From Macrostomum hystrix (Eukaryota; Platyhelminthes; Macrostomidae), in the NCBI GenBank assembly GCA_950097015.1, contig CATNEN010000039.1, positions 18,717,501-18,781,500 of the forward strand: DNA of 64,000 nucleotides. Direction: 5' to 3'. The notes under the pieces were generated by a model that did no database searches, was not told where the DNA came from, and worked only from the letters and a program-made list of their open reading frames with translations. How positions within the stretch are numbered: position 1 is the stretch's first letter; each line of letters begins with the position of its first letter. The position numbers and the translations under genes were made by a program. Positions 46,478 to 58,700 of this stretch are shown here, piece by piece.

Positions 46478-46625
46478 TAAGTGGTTAGAGCATCGGACAC
46501 ACAACTTGAAGGTCGGAGGTTCGATTCCCGACTCCAATGGAAATATTTTATGTCCACTAGCGAGACACTTCAGTCTGCATTGCTTGAGTTCACCCAGCTG
46601 TTAAATGAGGGTGGGGTGTGCCATC
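46478..46625 (+). mobile_element. tRNA-derived SINE-like element
   Basis: A-box-like AGTGGTTAGAGCATCGG and B-box GGTTCGATTCCCG are spaced as in a tRNA. Then CACTAGCGAGACACTTCAG and TTCACCCAGCTGTTAAATGA follow; the latter resembles the conserved central domain found in several animal SINE families. A tRNA gene is less likely because the anticodon stem pairs poorly. Confidence 0.55.
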
Positions 46626-47133
46626 TACTCCAGTCCATGGACTGAACAAGCTGTACATATTCGGTCCATATATATGTTGATGCGCAATAGCTGCGGCTGT
46701 GCTGTCGGCTTCAGATCTGAACCAATCGGGGCAGGTGTTATCAATTATAATTACTTATTAGCCTGGCTGAAATATAGATACCTACTCGTTAATACCATTT
46801 AACTAAGATGCAGATCGCACTTTCACCTGTCTAGAGCTACATCTAGCTAGATCTATTTGCAGAACTTTATCTCTCTATAGATCTAGGTAATTATAATGTA
46901 GATATATCGCAATATCTAAGTAGATACTATGTATCTTTAATTTAAGTTAGGTAGATACGGTGTAACTTTCACTGGATCCATGTAGATTCGATAAAGATTT
47001 CGGTAGATCCAGGTAGATACGATGTAGATTTCACTAGATAGAAAGAAAATTACTTACCTGGGCATCCAAAAAACTGCCTAACAAGCCTCAAAGGCTTCCG
47101 TCTGCGTTCTGAAAGTACAGACAACTGGCCACA

Positions 47134-49202
47134 ATGTCCTTCCTGCTCCGCCGTCAATGCTATCTGTGCGACCTGCCGAGGCCGCCCTGGACTCTGCTGA
47201 CCGACTTCTCCGAGCTTGTCTGCCGCGGCTGTGTTAATTATGAAGGCGCCGACCGAGTCGAACTAGTCATCGAGCGGGCCCGACTGATGAAGCTAGCGGG
47301 CAACCAGCCGTCGCAGGCTCCACCACCGCCACTGCCACCGCCGCAGCCGCAGCCGCCGCAGCTAAACAAATTTTCAACTTCCAGCTTGCATTATCATCAT
47401 CAGCTGCTCTGCCTGCCGCCGCCACCGCCGCCGCAGTTGTCGATGTCGCTTGGCGCGATCAGATCGGCAGATTCACCACCAGGCGGCGGCGGTGGCGGCG
47501 GTGGCGGCCTCGCTGACCGAGGCGGGCGTCCAGATTTGCTGGCCTCGTCATCAACGACAAGTCAGCAACAGCAGCAGCCGCAACAGGGCAGCAGTGGAAG
47601 CACTGGTAGCAGCAGTGCAAGCGGCAGTGGTGGCAGCGGCGGCAACAGCGGTTCTGGATCGAGTGACTGCGTGGCGAAGGACATTGTTGACCTGTTGAAC
47701 AAATGCTGCCCGTTTTATGTGCGTTTTTTATTCTGAAATTTACAATTTTCTTTATTTAAGGCTTCAATTAGTTAATTGATTGTACTTACGTCAGTAGGCT
47801 ATAACGAAAAAAGCAACTGTGAAACGAATAAAGTTTCTGTTCTTGGCATGCCTTATATTGGTCGCCTGATTTACTTGAATTCCCTGAAACAACTCATGAT
47901 TTGCCAGGTGCGCCTCAAGGGCCAGCCCACCGGCGGTAGCCTCGGCTGCGTCTTCGCCGCCGACATTGGCTCGGGCATGACCCGACTAGACCAGCTGGAG
48001 TTGAAGCTCTTCTTCGAGTACCCAGTCGGCTCCAGGACCGTCTTCAACTCGTGCGCCGGCGTAGCAGGCCAGATGAGCCGCGACTCGGCTTCGGCAGCGT
48101 CAGCCGCATCGGCAGCCAGCTCAGTGACCGCGTCCGCCGCAGCCCTGCTGCTTGAATACGAGCGTTGCCCTGGCGGCGGCGACTGGCGCCTCCTGACTGA
48201 GCTGGTCGGCGAGAGGGTCACGCGGCTGCGCGAACGCCCCCAGACGGAGCGGCTGCCGGCGCCAAATCGCGAGCTGCGACCGCCTCAGCTGACTCCGAAG
48301 ACGCGCCTGATGCCGAAGTCGCTTCTGCCAGTCAAAGGCGCCGGCGCAAATGGAGGAGGTTCGAATGCAGCAAATTTCCTGATATCACTTTTTCGATACA
48401 TATCGGATGTCATAAAGCTTTACATATTTAAGCCTTTTCGACACATATCGGATGAGCAACAAAGTATACGTTGTATAGAAAACTGCTTAGGGTTCAGTAG
48501 TAAGCAGATACGCATAACTATAGTATGCAGACTTTATCTCACGTCAGTAGTGGGAAGGCAAATTGGGATGACTCATGTGCAAATTCAATCCGCAGTCTAC
48601 ATAAGAATTCGAACTCAGGTACACTGACGTTTGAGTCAAACGCGTTACAGCTACGCCACTAAATTAAAGTAGATATAATTTTCGAAACCCCTGCGTCAGT
48701 TGCAGGAATTCTTCAGCATCAACAGCAGCAGTTGCAGCAGCCAACATCGAAGCGTTTGTGCATCCGGCAAACTCTGCGCTGCAGTTTCTGCAAGAGCCGC
48801 ATGGAGGAGACGCACTTCGTCCAGTGCCCGGCCGAGACTGCTCACAAATTCTGCTTCCCCTGCGCCCGCGACAGCATTCGTCGACAGCTGACGGAGCTAC
48901 GCGATTCCCCGGCAGGCGGTCAGTCGGATTCGGTCTACTGTCCGAGTGGAGAGCGCTGCCTCCTGCCTGGAAGCTCTGTGCCTTGGGCCTTTATTCAGCA
49001 CGAGATCGAGGCCATTCTAGTCGGCGGCAGCGGCGGCAAAGCTATAAATGCCAACGCGTCAGCCGCAGCCAACGCCGCCGAGGGTGTCGCCAGCGGCGGC
49101 GTCCACGAGGACGTGGAGCCCGATCACGGGGGCGACGAAGGATCCATTGCGGACAACTGCAAGAGGGAGACTGAAGCCGCGGAGACTCCAGCATCGGACT
49201 GA
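47134..49202 (+). CDS. IRF2BP: interferon regulatory factor 2-binding protein family member
   Basis: Three exons: 47134-47718, 47908 to about 48358, 48706-49202; about 510 residues. The N-terminal IRF2BP zinc finger has Cys 9, 12, 30 and 33 in [14 protein letters not shown] and [15 protein letters not shown]. The middle is low complexity (Pro, Gly, Gln, Ser). Exon 2 continues the conserved segment CCPFYVRLKG, then [13 protein letters not shown] and [20 protein letters not shown]. Exon 3 holds the C-terminal C3HC4 RING-type domain, [31 protein letters not shown] and [21 protein letters not shown]. The family acts in the nucleus as transcriptional co-repressors or co-regulators, and the RING can have E3-ligase activity. 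The exon 2 donor is uncertain: GTTCGA at 48359 is weak but gives the needed phase. The acidic tail after the RING is longer than in vertebrate members. The vertebrate paralogue number cannot be assigned. Confidence 0.93.
48585..48662 (-). mobile_element. tRNA-like SINE head in IRF2BP intron 2
   Basis: On the minus strand, TAGTGGCGTAGCTGTAACGC (A-box region) is followed by TGAGTTCGAATTC (B box) at tRNA-like spacing. No body shared with the other SINE copies was noticed. Confidence 0.4.
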
Positions 49203-49676
49203 GCAGAGGAGCTATGACATTTGAAGGTCAACTTAAAAGTACACACAAGCAGAGAAATAACTTCAAGGATGTCACCCAACGGGAGCAAATGTCAAGTTCA
49301 AGATCAAGCCAGAACTTAGTCCTTTTAATTTTCCCATTCCCTCTTTTCGAATATCGAAATTCGAAAACATTCGATAGCTACAAGTATCGAAAAAATTCTT
49401 TTAACTGCATTGCGTAGTCGCGTACTCTTGTTTATTGTTTATCGTACTCTTGTAATACAATTTTTTTAATGCTTCTCACACACCATTTTTAAGTTATTCA
49501 TAACACCCGCATCTGCAGTTTTTTGTCCTGCTAAATTATAAGATCAGTTAAAATAACTCAGTTTGTAGCTGTTAGTGTCTCAGTCTCTCACTTCTCTCAC
49601 TTCTCTCACTTACATACTGTAAACAGCCTTACAGTCCGTCAAATGCGATTTACAGACTATACTCAACGATCAACAT
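49203..49676 (+). other. IRF2BP 3' flank
   Basis: Presumed 3' UTR and intergenic DNA. A short frame at 49214-49417 has no motif. No canonical AATAAA noticed. Confidence 0.3.
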
Positions 49677-49679
49677 AAA

Positions 49680-51690
49680 GTAATGTATGATTATCAGACT
49701 GTAGTGTATGATTATCAGACTGTAGTGTATGATTATCAGACTGTAGTGTAGGATTATCAGACTGTAGTGTAGGATTATCAGACTGTAGTGTAGGATTATC
49801 AGACTGTAGTGTAGGTTTATCAGACTGCAGTGTAGGATTATCAGACTGTAGTGTAGGATTATCAGACTGTAATGTAGGATTATCAGACTGTAGTGTAGGA
49901 TTATCAGACTGTAGTGTAGGATTATCAGACTGCAGTGTAGGATTATCAGACTGTAGTGTATGATTATCAGACTGTAGTGTAGGATTATCAGACTGTAATG
50001 TAGGATTATCAGACTGTAGTGTAGGATTATCAGACTGTAGTGTAGGATTATCCGACTGTAGTGTAGGATTATCAGACTGTAGTGTAGGATTATCAGACTG
50101 TAGTGTAGGATTATCAGACTTTAGTGTAGGATTATCAGACTGTAGTGTAGGACTATCACGCTGTTGTATAAGATTATCAGATTGTAGTGTAGGTTTATCA
50201 GACTGTAGTGTAGGATTATCAGACTGTAATGTAGGATTATCAGATTGTAGTGTAGGTTTATCAGACTGTAGTGTAGGATTATCAGACTGTAGTGTAGGAT
50301 TATCAGACTGTATTTTTGGATTATCAGACTGTAGTGTAGGTTTATCAGACTGTAGTGTAGGATTATCAGACTGTTGTATAAGATTATCAGACTGTATTGT
50401 AGGATTATCAGACTGTAGTGTAGGATTATCAGACTGTAGTGTAGGATTATCAGACTGTAGTGTAGGATTATCAGACTGTATTGTAGGATTATCAGACTGT
50501 AGTGTAGGTTTATCAGACTGCAGTGTAGGATTATCAGACTGTAGTGTAGGATTATCAGACTGTAATGTAGGATTATCAGACTGTAGTGTAGGATTATCAG
50601 ACTGTAGTGTAGGATTATCAGACTGTAGTGTAGGATTATCAGACTGTATTGTAGGATTATCAGACTGTATTGTAGGATTATCAGACTGTAGTGTAGGATT
50701 ATCAGTCTGTAGTGTAGGATTATCCGACTGTAGTGTAGGATTATTAGACTGTAGTGTAGGATTATCAGACTGTAGTGTAGGATTATCAGAATTTATTGTA
50801 GGATTATCAGACTGTAGTGTAGGATTATCAGACTGTAGTGTAGGATTATCAGACTGTAGTGCAGGATTATCAGACTGTAGTGTAGGATTATCATATTGTA
50901 GTGTAGGATTATCAGACTGTAGTTTAGGATTATCAGACTGTAGTGTAGGATTATCAGACCGTAGTGTAGGATTATCAGACTGTAGTGTAGGATTATCAGA
51001 CTGTAGTGTAGGATTATCACGCTGTTGTATAAGATTATCAGATTGTAGTGTAGGTTTTTTCAGACTGTAGTGTAGGATTATCAGACTGTATTGTAGGACT
51101 ATCAGACTGTATTGTAGGATTATCAGACTTTAGTGTAGGTTTATCAGACTGCAGTGTAGGATTATCGGATTGTAGTGTAGGATTATCAGACTGTATTGTA
51201 GGATTATCAGACTGTAGTGTAGGATTATCAGACTGTAGTGTAGGATTATCAGACTGTAATGTAGGATTATCAGACTGCAGTGTAGGATTATCGGATTGTA
51301 GTGTAGGATTATCAGACTGTAGTGTAGGATTATCAGACTGTAGTGTAGGATTATCAGACTGTAGTGTAGGATTATCAGACTGTAGTGTAGGTTTATCAGA
51401 CTTTATTGTAGGATTATCAGACTGTAGTGTAGGATTATAAGACTGTAGTGTAGGATTATCAGACTGTAGTGTAGGATTATCAGACTGTAGTGTAGGATTA
51501 TCAGACTGTAGTGTAGGATTATCAGACTGTAGTGTAGGATTATCAGACTGTAATGTAGGATTATCAGACTGTAGTGTAGGATTATCAGTCTGTAGTGTAG
51601 GACTGACTGTACGGACTGACTGACAGACTGTAGTGTAGGATTATCAGACTGTAATGTAGGATTATCAGTCTGCATTGTGGGATTATCGGA
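49680..51690. repeat. 21-bp minisatellite, about 95 copies
   Basis: Unit TGTAGTGTAGGATTATCAGA plus C. Subtypes are TGTAATG, TGTATTG, TGCAGTG and TGTTGTATAAG. One unit near 51050 has extra Ts, and the right end at 51600 is disrupted by GACTGACTG. It separates the convergent IRF2BP and JAGN1 genes. Confidence 0.96.
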
Positions 51691-52462
51691 TTGTAGCGAC
51701 TAAGGCAGATAATCTGTAGTCTTCAACTGACAAGAGTAAAGCAAAAAAAGTACCTTCAGTTGCAGCAGACAATTACCATCTAATTTCAAATTCAGCAGGC
51801 TAGCGAGCAAAGGCGTCAGAAAAAGATTGCCACAGTTAAGTAATTATATTTCTTTGAACTTGCATGCAAAGGTCAGGTTAGTATTTCATTTTTATTGCTT
51901 ATCAGAAGTCTAAACTAAGTCATGTGGAAAAACAATCATCTGAATTGGCCAATAAAGTCAGGTTTAATTCATTCCACGCAAAAAGCTTATAGAGTCGACT
52001 AAAAAGCCGCATTTAAAAAAAGAAACTATGCAGGCATTTAATTAAACTAGTAAATAAAAAACTAGAATCTAGACTTAGAAAGCCAGTAAAAAATAGATTG
52101 AAACTAAAAAACTAGCAATCTTAAACGATAAATTATGTTTCTTTAACGTTTCTAAAATTAGTTTTATAGCATAATTTCAAACAACTTAATTATTTTGTAG
52201 TCTCAAGGAAACATATATACCCATAGCGTTAGACTTCTGAACGAGAGGTTCTAAGTTCGAATCTTGAGCCAATAGATACGATTTTGTGTCAACCTAGGCC
52301 ATACAATTAATTTCACATTAAATCACTAACAATGAGAATGGCTTACTAACATCAGCTGGGACAGATTAATACTACTGTTCAAAATAGATTTCAGTAGAGT
52401 ACTAAAGTGATAAAGGATATATGACTCCTTATTAGTTTCTCAGCTTGAGGAAGCAAATTGTT
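51691..52462. other. intergenic; tRNA-like motif near 52225-52275
   Basis: TAGCGTTAGACTTCTGAACG followed by TAAGTTCGAATCTTG resembles A and B boxes of a degenerate SINE head. Otherwise no features. Confidence 0.35.
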
Positions 52463-52468
52463 TTTATT
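52463..52468 (-). terminator. polyadenylation signal of JAGN1
   Basis: AATAAA on the minus strand, about 53 nt after the JAGN1 stop codon. Confidence 0.55.
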
Positions 52469-52520
52469 TTTAAACCGACTGTCAATTTCTAGACTGTGCC
52501 TTTCTAAAATCAATCATGCT

Positions 52521-53330
52521 TTAGGATCGCTTTTTAGCATTGGTCGATGTTGCAGCAGCAGCGGCTGAGGCAGCGGATGCAGAAGTTGCAGGTCGAGGCG
52601 CCCAAGCGCTTAGAAGACGCCAGTAGTAGAACAGACTGAATCCGTGCACCTAAGGAAAATGATTTATCAAAATTCATTAGTTTGGCCTCGTCATGAAATC
52701 AAACTCATGGCCTTTGGTGAGAAATTAGGACGCCATGCCGCATGGCATTAAAACGGCCCTTTTAAGGACTAAAAAACTTAAAACGGACTTTTGTGGGACC
52801 ACCAACTTTCTGATACTGATATTTCAAATGGCATTAAGGTGCACAAATTTACACAAGAAACTAGCTTTCACCTGCAGACAGACGGATAAGAACAGATAGA
52901 GCACGGGTGTATAAGGCAGATTGGCCCAAGGCAGGTGGTGTGAGTCGCGCCTAGTATTAATAAAATCGTGCAAATCGTCGGCGTAACGCCACACCAGCCA
53001 GGCGATGGGCACCAAGCCGCAGGCCAGATGAAACAGAATTGCGATGCGCAATGGCCAGGCTCGATTTCTAGGCAGAGACATCAGGGCGGCCATGGGAGCC
53101 AGGCCGGATGCCAACCAGATGAGCTCAGGCGTGGCCACAGCTGGCAGGCAGGCCGGCCTAGTGAACACCCTGGCCCCGGCAATCACTAGCAGGAGCGAGT
53201 GTAAAAAGCTGAGGCCGCGCACTCGCGGCTTTAGAACCGAACTAATCTGGTGACGCAATTCGACTCTTTCGCGGTGAACAAAATCTGAGCCGTCTGTGCC
53301 AGTGGCGCGTGGTCCAGCACGGGATGCCAT
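52521..53330 (-). CDS. JAGN1: jagunal homologue (JAGN1), ER membrane protein
   Basis: Two exons: 53330-52872 and 52649-52521, phase 0; 195 residues against about 183 in human. The N-terminus MASRAGPRATGTDGSDFVHR is almost identical to vertebrate JAGN1, and the junction ...SVCLQ|VHGFSLFYYWRLL matches the family's last transmembrane segment. Four hydrophobic segments are visible (about residues 39-57, 68-85, 93-113 and 137-156). Jagunal proteins sit in the endoplasmic reticulum and are needed for ER organisation and secretory-pathway function (oocytes in fly, neutrophils in human). The C-terminus has an Ala-rich stretch and ends NAKKRS, where a dilysine-type ER retrieval signal would be expected; only KK at -4 and -3 is close to that consensus. 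The donor is CAG|GTGAAA and the acceptor TTCCTTAG. The middle is quite divergent, but both ends make the assignment secure. Confidence 0.94.
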
Positions 53331-55732
53331 GTTTTGGCAATTGCTGCTGCTGATTAATCTACGATTCTAACCAATCTGATTTGCGACTGATCTCAGATAG
53401 ATTAACTGGAATTAATTAGTAACTATTGTCTATTGAGAAATGTTTATAACTTTACTAAATGTTGTATACTTAAGAAACAGAAGTAAATTCAAGAGTAATT
53501 ATGAAAAGCTCTGCTTCATCATCAGATTAGTTGAGAATTCTAAATACATGGCTGACTAGTTTCTTCAATTTCTTCTAAAGTTTTTTATTTCAAACTAAAG
53601 TCAGCAAATCAGCAAAGTCAGCAAGTCTTGATATATTTCATATAGTCTTGTGTAATTTAATTTATCTCAAATAAAAGCAAAAAATATATAAATTTTGATA
53701 TAAAAATCCCTGATTGAAATCCTTGCTTAGTCCAGAAACAAATTGCTTATAAAATCTAGCACTTTTTTCTCTTTACTTTACTTGAAAAATTATAACAATT
53801 TTAGATGCAAATAAAAAATTATATTTTTAAATGTCAGTAACTATATGCTGTTAATGTAAAACTAAATATCTGAATACACAATATAATATATAATAATTTA
53901 AGTAGTCTATACAATACATAAATGATTTTCTAAAGGGTTAAAGCTTATTACAATGATTGCACAACAATTATAATGGCGTTGTTCACATGCAATCAAAATT
54001 CTATATGCATTTTTTCTAGCAACTGCATATACAAATACTTTCTATTGGCTATCAACAATTAAATAAAATTATTATAATATCCCATAGCTTTCTGTAGCAT
54101 CTCTTAAATTGTACAATTTCCTAATATATGGATAAATGTAACTTGAAGAAATTCAATAAGACATATAACTTAAGACACAATATGTTTAGGGTAAAATGTA
54201 CACATTAGGGGGCCATTATATTTCCAATTGGTTCTATATCTGCAACTTCCCAAAGCAATATCTGTAGCTAAAGGGAAAAATGAACACATTGCAACTTGCA
54301 ACCTAGAAAACTTGCCTATCGAATAAAAGCAATCATTCCAATCAATGCAAATTATAAAACATTGTAACATATAGCTACAGATAGCTGGTTCAAAACTTTA
54401 TTATAAGCTGTGATATTTTCAGTGATTAGAAATAAGACTGGATACTAAATCCTGACTCAATTGCTTTGTAATAAACTGCTCAAGCTAAGCGAGAATCGAG
54501 CTGCTAAGATTTAATACTTAACAAGAGCAAATGCTACCACAGTATTAATAGCTAAACTTGAATGTTTATTTGTATTAACCCACAACCTAAGAAGCAATAA
54601 ATTTAGTAGTTTATTGAACCAAATTAAAGCACATAATTAGATTTTACAATGTAATATAAAACCCCAATGAGAACAAACATACAATTTTATATTACAGTGT
54701 AATATATATCCATAGGGAGAATAAACAATATATAACGGTGCACTGTGTACAATAATCCTTACAAAGGATTAAAGGTAGTAAACATCTAAAAAATAGGTTA
54801 ATCAGAAGTAAATGAAGTGATAGAAGCAAAGAAGTTTTGGTGACAGACATTATTGGCATAGAAACTTAAAAGAGAACATAAATAAAGGAGTACCACAACA
54901 ATATATAGCTCATTTAGCTAGCCACAATATAAAAAACTGAGTAACAATAATAGATAAACCCATTTTTTGTACCTAGCACGATTTTATATTTACAAAAAGT
55001 TTACGAACTAACATGTATGGCAAACAAAACTAAATCATGAATTAAATTTTTTAATGACTGACAACAAAAACAGCTAAGTGAAACATGGGTTGGGCTCTAG
55101 CACTTGATAAAATATAGGATGCAAGCAAATATAGCCAAGCTTTAGGTTCTTTGCAAACCCCGATAGAGAGTATTTCAAGACTCTGCTGTCACAAACGAAA
55201 TAGGTGTTTAAATTTGTGCTTTAATATAAAAAAGATGCATTGAATTAGAATAAATTCTGTTTATATCAATAATTCGTAACGAACTAAAAAATTTGTGATT
55301 AAGTAGCCTTTTAAAAAATAGACTTGAACTTTACTGTTGTGCAAAAGCACAATTTTTTTTACTGTCATAAGTAGAACATGCTAAACTAATCTCTTTTAAA
55401 GATCCTTAGTTGATTATTGAGATTTCTAACATATTATTATCTTTTCATTTGTTATACCTTGTTGTAGTTTTGGTTGGGTATGACACTTCACTTTTTAACT
55501 TCGCTTCATTATCGTATTTTTCGTTAATATTATTGCTGATGTTTTAGTCCTTTTGTTGTTAAAGCAAACTCAGTAAAGAGTAAAGTGCATCGCTAAAAAA
55601 TAAGTTCAAAGCTTACGCTCCTTGATGACTCTGTCATCAATGTCAATTTCGAAATGGCTCTAAAAACCTTGAACTGATCGCCGTCGATGCAGAGAATATT
55701 CCGACTGCTGTTTTGATCATATCGAAGTAAAT
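53331..55732. other. AT-rich region between head-to-head JAGN1 and ankyrin genes
   Basis: 2.4 kb, strongly AT-rich, with no tandem array; unusual for this window. It should contain the divergent promoters, but I could not recognise core elements. Confidence 0.4.
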
Positions 55733-58700
55733 ATGGCCGTTAAAAGAAAAGGTAAGCAGAAATCTTCCAGTTAGAATTTCTAGTAGCCAAACTTGGGGTT
55801 GCGATCGATCGCTGAAAAAATACTTGCATTTAAAATTCTCACTAGTCGCGAAGAAAAATAATACGCTATTCAATTTTTGTTTTCAGATTATTGCAATCCG
55901 AATAAAGTAATGGAATTTATTGTAATTAAAAAATTCACAAGAAAATTGACAAAGTTAGATTTAAGGTGTACAGGTTAATTGCTTTTTATGGTTTCAGGAA
56001 CTTGAGTTACATATCTTTAACATCAAAAATGCAGTTTCCCCGACTCATTTGAAATCTAACTCAGGCTAGATAAAGTTTAATTAAAAGGTCTTCAAATCAC
56101 ATCTCTCTTTTTTCTATTCACAGATTTCCAGAAGACTTCCGCCTATATTCACCAGTTTCTATTGAAGCTAGACTTCACACCGGAATGCGCGGAAGTTCGC
56201 GACGCGCTCAATTTGGCCCTGCTGCACATGCAGAAGTATTATCGTTATCTGCGACGACGCCTTGAAAGTCGGGATAGGGACAACGCGTCGCTAAGTAACT
56301 CATCACTGCGCGGCCTGTCGCCAATGACACCACCAGTTGAACGGCCCGAACGATTCGAATGGCGCTGGCAGGACCTGGAGGGTCGGCGAATGAGCCTGCT
56401 GAGGTCGCAGGAGCCCGGCTTGCCGTTGGGCATGTCGCTAGCGCTTAGCGCCAGCAAAACTGGCGACCTGGAGACCCTGCGAGCTCTGCATGGCAACAGT
56501 ATGGCAACCGAGGGGGTTCAAATTGGTTGGGATAGATAAAACAATGTATGCAAAAGTTCGCAGCTAGGTATGCGCTTTTCTAGGATAGTTGTAGGCCTTG
56601 TTTAACAGGTGTGCACACCCTTGTCTAACAGGTGTGCACACCCTTGTCTAACAGGTGTGCACACCCTTGTCTAACAGGTGTGCACACCCTTGTCTAACAG
56701 GTGCGTAAACCCTTGTCTAACAGGTGCGTACACCCTTGTCTAACAGGTGCGTACACCCTTGTCTAACAGGTGTGTACACCCTTGTCTAACAGGTGCGTAC
56801 ACCCTTGTCTAACAGGTGTGTACACCCTTGTCTAACAGGTGTGTACACCCCTTGTCTAACAGGTGTGTACACCCTTGTCTAACAAGTGTGTACACCCTTG
56901 TCTAACAAGTGTGTACACCCTTGTCTAACAGGTGTGTACACCTTTGTATTAGTGTGAGAGACAAAGGTAAGTCAGGAGTTCGAATCTTGGCGCAGTTTAC
57001 GCAAGTAGAGTCCCTTAACAACACAAATAATTGCGCATTACTTATGTTCAACAACTTGTAAAATGATTTGATTTTGATGCTGCAGCCGTTCCACTAACTT
57101 AACAAATGCAACAACTGGGCTTCGCGTCATTTAGTGCATTAGAGCGAAAGGTAGTCTTTTCAAAAACAATATTGTGCTCTGTATTCTTCTCCAATACACA
57201 CAATTCATTTTCATTCTGTTCTACTCTATTCGATTCTAGTCAGACTTCCATGTAATACTATTCCATTTCTCGTTTGCTCTCTTTAAAAAAAGCACATTAA
57301 AGATTTTGCCGATCCGTATTGCGAAAGGCTTCGAACAGTGAGAACAGCAATGAACTATAATGCAGAGCTCGTTGGAGCCAAATAAGAGCTAAAGCAGGCT
57401 ATTTCTCTATAATGCACTAAAATAACTATAATATAAATTGAAGAGTATTATAAAATGGATGATGAAGGGTTGATAGCATTGTGTGTTGTGTGTGTGAGTA
57501 GGCAGATGCAGATTCTCAAACGTTATTTACACAGAGAGCCTATACATCCAAACCGAGCTAAATTTTCTCAAAGTTAAAAAATGCTATTTCCCATTGACAG
57601 GCATCAATAGGCAGAAAACAGTTTTGTTTTTCTATATCTTTCTTTCCTTCTCTCAAATTGAATTCTCATTCCTCGCGCAGACCCCGCCTGCTTGGACGAG
57701 TGCGATGGTCTAGGCCGCAGCCTACTGATGTACGCGGTGCAGTTTGAACAGTTTGAGACCGCACAATGGCTTCTGCACTGCGGCGCAAATGTCAACGCTG
57801 CGGCGCATGGTTTGTGTTGTTTTACTTTTCTAGTTTAATTTTTTTAGTTTTTAGCTACTGACTTCTTTACTACACTACTGTGGATAGTAGGGACATACAG
57901 ACTTTTCTTTTCTTTTCAAGTAAATTAACGAAATGAAATATTAAAACAAACGCAGACCAATCAACGGCTCTGCATCTGGCAGCCCACAAGGGCCTGTGGA
58001 ACTTCACCGAGCTGCTCGTCAGCCATCGGGCCAGCGTTGACAGTCAAGACGGCATGGGTAGGGCTCCAATGCACTGGGCTGTCACTACGCATACAACTGA
58101 ATGTCTTAAGGTGAGTAGTTATTAAAGATTATCACTAGGGAACCCTGATAGAATCAGGCGATTAGCAATCAAAATGGTAAATTCAAATCAGATGGGAATT
58201 TCCGATAAAAGTGAAATCCCAAATTCAAGGGTAATCCAAATCAAAAAGAATAAAAATCACAGAAAATCGTAGTCAAAGGACAATCCAATGCCAATGGGAA
58301 ATTCCCAGCAAAAAGGACTTCCTATATGAGGAAAATCAAAGGGAATTCGAAATAAAAGAGGAATGACATTCAAAAGGGAAATCCCAAAAAGAAAAGAAGA
58401 GTGGCATTCAAAAAAAGAGAAATCGCATTCAAAGGGAAATCCCAATAAATGAGGCAATTGCATGCAATAGGAAATCCCAAAACGAGGGATATCATTCGAA
58501 GGGAAATCCCAAAAAGAGGGATATCATTCAACGAGAAATCCCAATAAAAAAGGCATTTGCATTCAAAGGGAAATCCCAATAAAAGAGGAATCGCATTCAA
58601 AGGGAAATCCCAATAAAAGAGGCAATCCCATTCAAAGGGAAATCCCAATAAAAGAGGAATCGCATTCAAAGGGAAATCCCAATAAAAGAGGCAATCGCAT

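Noticed and set aside
46478-46550. Functional tRNA gene
   Set aside because: A and B boxes are good, but the anticodon and T stems pair poorly and a SINE-type body follows.
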